From Asterionellopsis glacialis (lineage: Eukaryota > Bacillariophyta > Plagiogrammaphyceae > Rhaphoneidales > Asterionellopsidaceae), in contig WKLE02000304.1 of assembly GCA_014885115.2 (NCBI GenBank), positions 8,281-28,947 of the forward strand: a stretch of DNA of 20,667 bases, in the 5' to 3' direction. A program made the position numbers and the translations under genes. The notes under the pieces are model-generated. The model was not told the DNA's origin and did not search any database. It saw only the letters and a list, made by a program, of their open reading frames with translations. The stretch's first letter is position 1. Each line of letters opens with the position of its first letter. Below, one piece after another: positions 16,901 to 20,667 of this stretch.

Positions 16901-19246
16901 GAGATCCAGGTCAAGAAAGAATTATCGGATGTAGTACATCGGAATTCAATGGAAGGAAGAGAAATCCATTCCTCTCAATGGGACGGCCTCTTGTCTAAAT
17001 CAGACCAAGTGAGCAAACCATTTTTCACACCTGCAGATGCTGCACGACGAACAGTATTCCAAGCGGGTGTTCACGAACGAGACATGTTTTTGGCGATTTC
17101 TAAGTCAGCCACCCGATGTATATCCAGTGTCTTTTCACGAACCTTTGATGATGTGTTAGTTGTGAAGGCTTTGAAGGGGTTCAGACAAATGGTTAAGATA
17201 TGTGTTTACTTTGATTTGGATGAAACGTTAAACGATATTTTCACAATACTGCTAGACCATGGACGCGATTATATCATGAACTGTATAGTTTTAAACTATG
17301 CGGATTACCATGACGGGATTGGAAATAATGGTGAACCTGATGATGACTGGGATGAGGAGTATGATGCCGAGCCTCAGCTTCTCAAAGAGTCACCCATACC
17401 AGATCTTTCAGCGGCTTCCAAATTGACGGAAGCTGATGAAGCAATGCGACACTACTTCTCTCACCACGAGTTACGTGGATGTGCCGCCCACCGTGGTTTG
17501 CTTGCTCTCGATTGTGCATTTTCTCTCATTCGAGCTGAAAAATCCAGGTTACGTGAAGCATGGCCTACGCTGATTGAGTGTCTTTGTGCCCTACGAGATG
17601 CATCGGCACTACCGATAGGACTTGCCGATCTGGACGACTTTGCCGACAGCCGTGGAAACATGTTGCAGCCGTCACCGTTTGCAAGGCAATCGCAAAAGCG
17701 CCTCGATGACTTCTACAGATCCTTATCTGGACTAGATGACGGTCGTAGTCAGAGTTGGCTGAAGTTTCCCTCGTTCTTTACCAAGGACTCTTCGTCGCTA
17801 GGAGAACCTTACGATGTACAAGAGAGGATGGCCGCCCGAGAACCGTCGCCTCTATCTCGTGCTTTATTGTCGGTAACAGAGACTGCAGATCTTGAGCAAG
17901 TTGTACTCATGAGGCCAGATAATTTACCCCTTGCCATGCAAACGATTCGTGCTCTTTTAGATACTATTGACGCTCATCCATATCTCGAAGACCCGGTTTT
18001 TGAGCACCATGCCGTCTTTTCACTGGAACTTGCGGCTCGTGCCTTTTTTGCAAATAGAGACAGAGCCGCGGAAATTTTTCCAATGTTTTATGCCAAATTT
18101 CAAGCCGTCCTTGCACCATCGACTACTGACCCATCTCATACGGAAAGTCTTCACACTTTACCAAGCCCTTTCTTGACGGAACGGATCGTTGTCACAATTC
18201 TTCGAGCATGCATTCATCTTTACGACATTGAAGAAGTTCGACCAAGCTTGAGGTCGTCTTTAGATTTGTTGATGAACCTGTCACCAAAGCTGGTACGCTG
18301 TATTTCCAACCGATTCGCTTGTGGAATGGCGATCATCTTGAGGGGATCCTTCTACACATTCGAGACTTCTGAGGATTGGAACTTCATGGGAGACATGCTT
18401 GACATGCTTGCTCACTTTGGTCCTGGTCGTGGTTTTGTGTTCGATGGGATTGCTTCAACAGTGGAGTATGCTTTACCGTCAAAGCCTCCATCCGGTGGCC
18501 TCCCCATTAGGAGCCGAGAGGTTCTGACGGCCGACGGATCCTTGGTTTTTTGCAGGTTGCTGACTCGTTATGTAATGGGTGAGTACGAAAAGGACCTTTC
18601 GTTGAGTGTCCCGGCAATTTTATGCCTAGAGAAGGTATATGTCCACATGGCAACATTGAAACTATCGACTGAAGACTCAGATGTTGAGAAGGATATCAGC
18701 GTTTCCCTGCGCAAGGATATTGCAGTTTCATTTTTCAAAGTCTGCTGCGTAAATGATCCTGATTCTTCTCAGCAAGCACTTCGGTGCTTCCAGAACTTCT
18801 TGCACTGCACTCAAGTGCAGTCCATGTCAGACAAGAATTGGATTGATATTCTTGCTGTGTTGGTTTCTAACAAGCAGCCATCAACTGAATTTGAAGCAAG
18901 TCGAGCCAATACTCTGACAATAATTTTGAAGACATTGCTCAAGACCTTTCCTTCGTCGAGTAGTAGTCGAGAAAATTGGGACGATTTGTCTGATATCATC
19001 AACCGAATTGCTGGTCTTATCAGAGAAAATTTGCGAGGCGGACGACGTGGCACCGAAAGGTCTTTGTTTGAGCGCACCGTTGACATTACAACCCAGACGG
19101 TGAACGAAATTGTAGAAGACGATTTTGGAGGTGAAGAGGAATATTGCAAGTGGACAAGTGAGACCCTTGTCGTTGAGTTGGAAAATGTTGGCGCTAGTGG
19201 TGGAACATTCAAACAATTAGCGGCAATTACAAAAGGTTCTAACTAG
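13940..19246 (+). CDS. Large ARF guanine-nucleotide exchange factor, GBF1/GNOM/Gea class (1768 aa)
   Basis: Catalyses GDP-GTP exchange on ARF GTPases at Golgi or endosomal membranes and so starts COPI coat assembly. One uninterrupted exon. Order of domains: acidic/Gln-rich leader (1-110); DCB region (from about 123) with SITGAALSALHKFLLYNF near 244 and DEQVVLKLLNLSAL near 337; HUS box NYDCD (N626) with NLFE; Sec7 domain about 793-993. Its catalytic glutamic finger is E896 in FRLPGEAQ, and the second Sec7 motif is FSTIMLNTDLHNP. HDS1 follows (about 1014-1110, ending in KALKGFRQMVKICVYFDL), then HDS2-3-like helices to the end. Low-complexity inserts include a His/Pro patch (about 208-223), Ser runs, and a Glu/Asp then Gly/Pro tract (about 653-700). 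The start is the first in-frame ATG; the frame opens earlier without one, after a TAG at 13877. Class assignment rests on DCB/HUS/HDS1 and is firm. Confidence 0.93.
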   Translation: MTSKEQQQLEEEKQVIPDLHEQKTDKITNMSGSNEDGNAVGTTLDEAAKEVENFVDLSPTKLENLEETTAAAVAIEPQQQPQFSLPKKSTTMDANKIQIQPQLSFSSSSTTTPAILLDIPYTHNTVKIIKGEIHNVLNVMRADIRYASPMRFVQEMTALHEHPLTQSLRELHEKLSLLELTCGSMKHSSGDNNNNYFGGGIGVAGGVDNHHPHHHGNYHPPQPDLVWYITPFCSAISGRDVSASITGAALSALHKFLLYNFLSPDIPGAKEGMTLIAKSVLHCTFEETPLSSSSSATTKHHMSGRTKGASSLVTPTKSGIMSSSSSSKQLRVMAQVEDEQVVLKLLNLSALIVRCSLAHIVASNTPTATTMATTTTASNTGTPMNFKQQQQLTEPLLDASLICGLLDTCLHVSHRAQDASALLKSAAGDALGQILLVVFGTKTTPTTTENEKNNKSEGKKEDFTSSSAEMVLQEARASILRKLASLINPLDHSDATCVTSLTLVNIALETMRHTPSQDEITILQNDVCKYLLQRSTTRDLTILSLTLRVIFNLFQTIRNHLKVPLEVFLTSVHLRILTGGISGSSGGSGDTTAVTNSSTNEQREVALESLLEFCQEPALMQDLYLNYDCDVHCTNLFEAICTALAKVVEVGDEEEEDDGNNYESNELSGSTSPPPSGGGPGGGAPASPTTAGGGGAPPPPLNALNRLAIEGILAVIDSIARRCQTSTDSGGSPRRLPPPPLSETSSILSDSDTDSELGYQADHGSLENNTTSTAWETASSVEAQMVLQQRKRKKLWMATVASEFNRKPVGKEWVQIAQQSNLLPTPITADAVAHFLFSTPNLDKTQMGIYLSQGPASKYPFHEQVRTAFVSLFDFEGMAFSEALRKFLLRFRLPGEAQCIDRLMEAFSIRLYEQQKEGNMSPFKSADGAFVLAFSTIMLNTDLHNPTIKDERRMTLGQFIRNNRGINDGEDLPLEFLTDLYTKIKENEIQVKKELSDVVHRNSMEGREIHSSQWDGLLSKSDQVSKPFFTPADAARRTVFQAGVHERDMFLAISKSATRCISSVFSRTFDDVLVVKALKGFRQMVKICVYFDLDETLNDIFTILLDHGRDYIMNCIVLNYADYHDGIGNNGEPDDDWDEEYDAEPQLLKESPIPDLSAASKLTEADEAMRHYFSHHELRGCAAHRGLLALDCAFSLIRAEKSRLREAWPTLIECLCALRDASALPIGLADLDDFADSRGNMLQPSPFARQSQKRLDDFYRSLSGLDDGRSQSWLKFPSFFTKDSSSLGEPYDVQERMAAREPSPLSRALLSVTETADLEQVVLMRPDNLPLAMQTIRALLDTIDAHPYLEDPVFEHHAVFSLELAARAFFANRDRAAEIFPMFYAKFQAVLAPSTTDPSHTESLHTLPSPFLTERIVVTILRACIHLYDIEEVRPSLRSSLDLLMNLSPKLVRCISNRFACGMAIILRGSFYTFETSEDWNFMGDMLDMLAHFGPGRGFVFDGIASTVEYALPSKPPSGGLPIRSREVLTADGSLVFCRLLTRYVMGEYEKDLSLSVPAILCLEKVYVHMATLKLSTEDSDVEKDISVSLRKDIAVSFFKVCCVNDPDSSQQALRCFQNFLHCTQVQSMSDKNWIDILAVLVSNKQPSTEFEASRANTLTIILKTLLKTFPSSSSSRENWDDLSDIINRIAGLIRENLRGGRRGTERSLFERTVDITTQTVNEIVEDDFGGEEEYCKWTSETLVVELENVGASGGTFKQLAAITKGSN

Positions 19247-19495
19247 GAATTCAATATAATTGAAGCCGTAGATTTACCATACAAGAGGACTTCAGTTATT
19301 GTTGCTTCGGTTTGCTTTGGGAATCGCATTTCTCGTTAGCAGGAAAGAAGTATTGTAATTCTCTAGTAATCTTTGTGCACAATTTTATGCGTTTGGACTA
19401 AGATTTTAAGTTAATATGATTCATTTTCATGTGACCCCACAAATCTTAACAATCTTTTCGTAACACAAGAGCTACTGAGTAGCGCTTTCTTCAGA
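19247..19495. other. Convergent 3' spacer between ARF-GEF and helicase genes
   Basis: A 249-bp tail-to-tail gap. It is AT-rich with no ORF. Its right end (19480-19495) is the outer part of the 63-bp coding repeat of the helicase tail, left in the presumed 3' UTR. Confidence 0.6.
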
Positions 19496-19664
19496 TTATA
19501 AAAATTCATCCAGCTGTGCTAACACATCTTCAGCATTCTCAATAGCGCTTTCTTCAGATTTTGAAAATTCGTCCAGATTTACTAACACATCTTCAGCATT
19601 CTCAGTAGCGCTTTCTTCAGATTTTGAAAATTCGTCCAGCTTTACTAATACATCTTCAGCATTC
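19480..19664 (-). repeat. 63-bp tandem repeat, three copies
   Basis: Units begin TAGCGCTTTCTTCAGATT at 19480, 19543 and 19606 (plus-strand view), an exact 63-bp period. They encode the 21-residue tail repeat ENAEDVLV.LDEFSKSEESA of the helicase. The unit at 19480-19542 carries substitutions that turn Ser-Lys codons TCA AAA into TTA TAA, creating the stop codon. Confidence 0.9.
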
Positions 19665-20667
19665 AAATAGCAGTCGCGTTCGCCAAGGGAATCAAGGAGT
19701 GCTGCCCAATGTTTTGAGTTTCGAAGGGATGTTTCGTCGCCAAGAAGTATCAGACAACGACGAGCACGTGTAATAGCGACACATAAACGCCTGGGGTCTC
19801 TTAGGAAACCCAATTCGCCCAACGGATTCGAGCGAACTGCCGAAAAGATGACAGCCTCCGTTTCTTGGCCCTGGAATGAATCAACAGTACCCACCCGTAC
19901 TTTTCGAGAAGAATCAATTTGCCTGCTTAATTGGGACAATTCTCCACGTATACGGTCCACCTGGCGTGCGTAGGGGCTAATGACCGCAATGCCCTGAGCT
20001 TCAACATCGCCACCCTTCAACAAATTGGAAATAATAGTTGTGACAAGCTCAGCTTCGATTGGGTTGGACTTGCCACCAAAATTGTGAGTGACCTCATTTG
20101 TACCACCACCCACGTTGATAAAGGCAAGCGGCAAACCACTCTCAGGCCAGGGAAATCCAGTCAAAAGAGGAAGAACAGAGGTAGCATCCTCCGCACAAGT
20201 AACAAGACCGTTATAAAAGTATTTCGATGGGTGTTCCAAGAGAGCTGGAGGCATGCGATATTGTACTTGAAGAGTCTTCTCACCAACCTTGGACTCTTCA
20301 AGTCTTGCCATGGGGGAGAATCCAAGGCTGGCACGGATTTCAGATGATTGAGAAGCAACAGTGGGAGGCAATTGTTGTGTGTCACCTACAAGGATAACTT
20401 GTTCAGCCTTTGCTGCTGTCAAAGCACACACCAATGCTGGCTCGGTCGTTTGAGCAGCTTCGTCCAAGACAACAATCGGAAAGTTCAGTTTGCTTTTCGA
20501 CAATGATGATGATGATCCATCTTGTGATGTTACCAAAAGCTGATGGGCGCCGATACAACTGGTTACAATCACGGGTGCTGTCTCAGTTATCGTTTGACGA
20601 ATCTCATCTAAGACTTGCTTTGCATTGGCATTAGCGGCTGACCTAATATGACTAGGCTGGTCTGGGT
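19496..20667 (-). CDS. UPF1/SEN1-like SF1 RNA/DNA helicase, C-terminal part (5' end off window)
   Basis: The visible 389 residues are the C-terminal half of a superfamily 1B helicase; the frame is open to the window edge, so the N-terminus and Walker A lie outside. Motifs in order (visible numbering): IVTSCIGAHQLL (33-44); Walker B VVLDEAAQTTEPA (65-77); motif III VILVGDTQQLPP; motif IV QVQYRMPPALLEHPSKYFYNG; motif V VGTVDSFQGQETEAVIFSAVRSN; motif VI RRLCVAITRARRCLILLGD. This DEAA/SFQGQE/VAITRA set is diagnostic of the UPF1-SEN1-SMUBP2 group, which unwinds RNA or RNA:DNA hybrids using ATP. After the core, the protein ends in acidic 21-residue tandem repeats, the last cut short. It is not assignable to UPF1 itself, because the Cys/His domain is not visible. 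A SEN1-like, IGHMBP2-like or ZNFX1-like protein is also possible. Confidence 0.88.
   Translation of the reverse strand, partial: PDQPSHIRSAANANAKQVLDEIRQTITETAPVIVTSCIGAHQLLVTSQDGSSSSLSKSKLNFPIVVLDEAAQTTEPALVCALTAAKAEQVILVGDTQQLPPTVASQSSEIRASLGFSPMARLEESKVGEKTLQVQYRMPPALLEHPSKYFYNGLVTCAEDATSVLPLLTGFPWPESGLPLAFINVGGGTNEVTHNFGGKSNPIEAELVTTIISNLLKGGDVEAQGIAVISPYARQVDRIRGELSQLSRQIDSSRKVRVGTVDSFQGQETEAVIFSAVRSNPLGELGFLRDPRRLCVAITRARRCLILLGDETSLRNSKHWAALLDSLGERDCYLNAEDVLVKLDEFSKSEESATENAEDVLVNLDEFSKSEESAIENAEDVLAQLDEFL

Noticed and set aside
1..20667. CRISPR array, bacterial operon or prophage
   Set aside because: The spliceosomal intron, GBF1-type ARF-GEF and piggyBac element are eukaryotic. The repeats seen are not regularly spaced with unique spacers.

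Overview
The window looks like nuclear DNA of a stramenopile alga, most likely a diatom. Four things point that way: intron-poor AT-rich genes, one spliced intron with a GTACGT donor and TAG acceptor, a piggyBac-type element, and a mix of a GILT-like thiol reductase, a short TPR-like protein, a type II membrane glycosyltransferase-like protein, a GBF1-type ARF-GEF and a UPF1/SEN1-like helicase. The species cannot be named from the sequence alone, and the diatom assignment is an inference.

Left part (1-7150): repeat-rich accessory DNA. A piggyBac element spans 331-3785. It has TTAA at both ends, short terminal inverted repeats and subterminal palindromes. Its plus-strand transposase is broken by about six frame changes but keeps the DDD-type landmarks and a C-terminal Cys-rich finger. 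A second, intact gene on the minus strand (3104-3475) carries a CxxC...C...W motif and is an unrecognised accessory protein. To the right lie a decayed minus-strand coding remnant whose internal stops are all TGA (4113-4676), a possible 31-codon Myb/SANT-like scrap, and a MITE-like segment with imperfect inverted ends, direct repeats and a strong hairpin (5738-6523).

Middle part (7150-13940): a 221-aa TPR-like gene is followed by a 1.6-kb intergenic region packed with GTAC-rich dyad repeats. Next come a GILT-like thiol reductase (plus) and, tail to tail with it, a 780-aa fucosyltransferase-like gene (minus). The latter would read as two separate open frames but is joined here by a 181-nt intron. 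A roughly 1-kb divergent promoter region separates it from the next gene.

Right part (13940-20667): an uninterrupted 1768-aa Sec7 ARF-GEF of the GBF1/GNOM class runs plus-strand. It converges on the C-terminal half of an SF1 UPF1/SEN1-like helicase (minus, running off the window edge) whose tail is made of 63-bp/21-aa tandem repeats.

The thiol reductase, glycosyltransferase-like protein and ARF-GEF could all act in the secretory pathway, but nothing in the layout shows that they are co-regulated.
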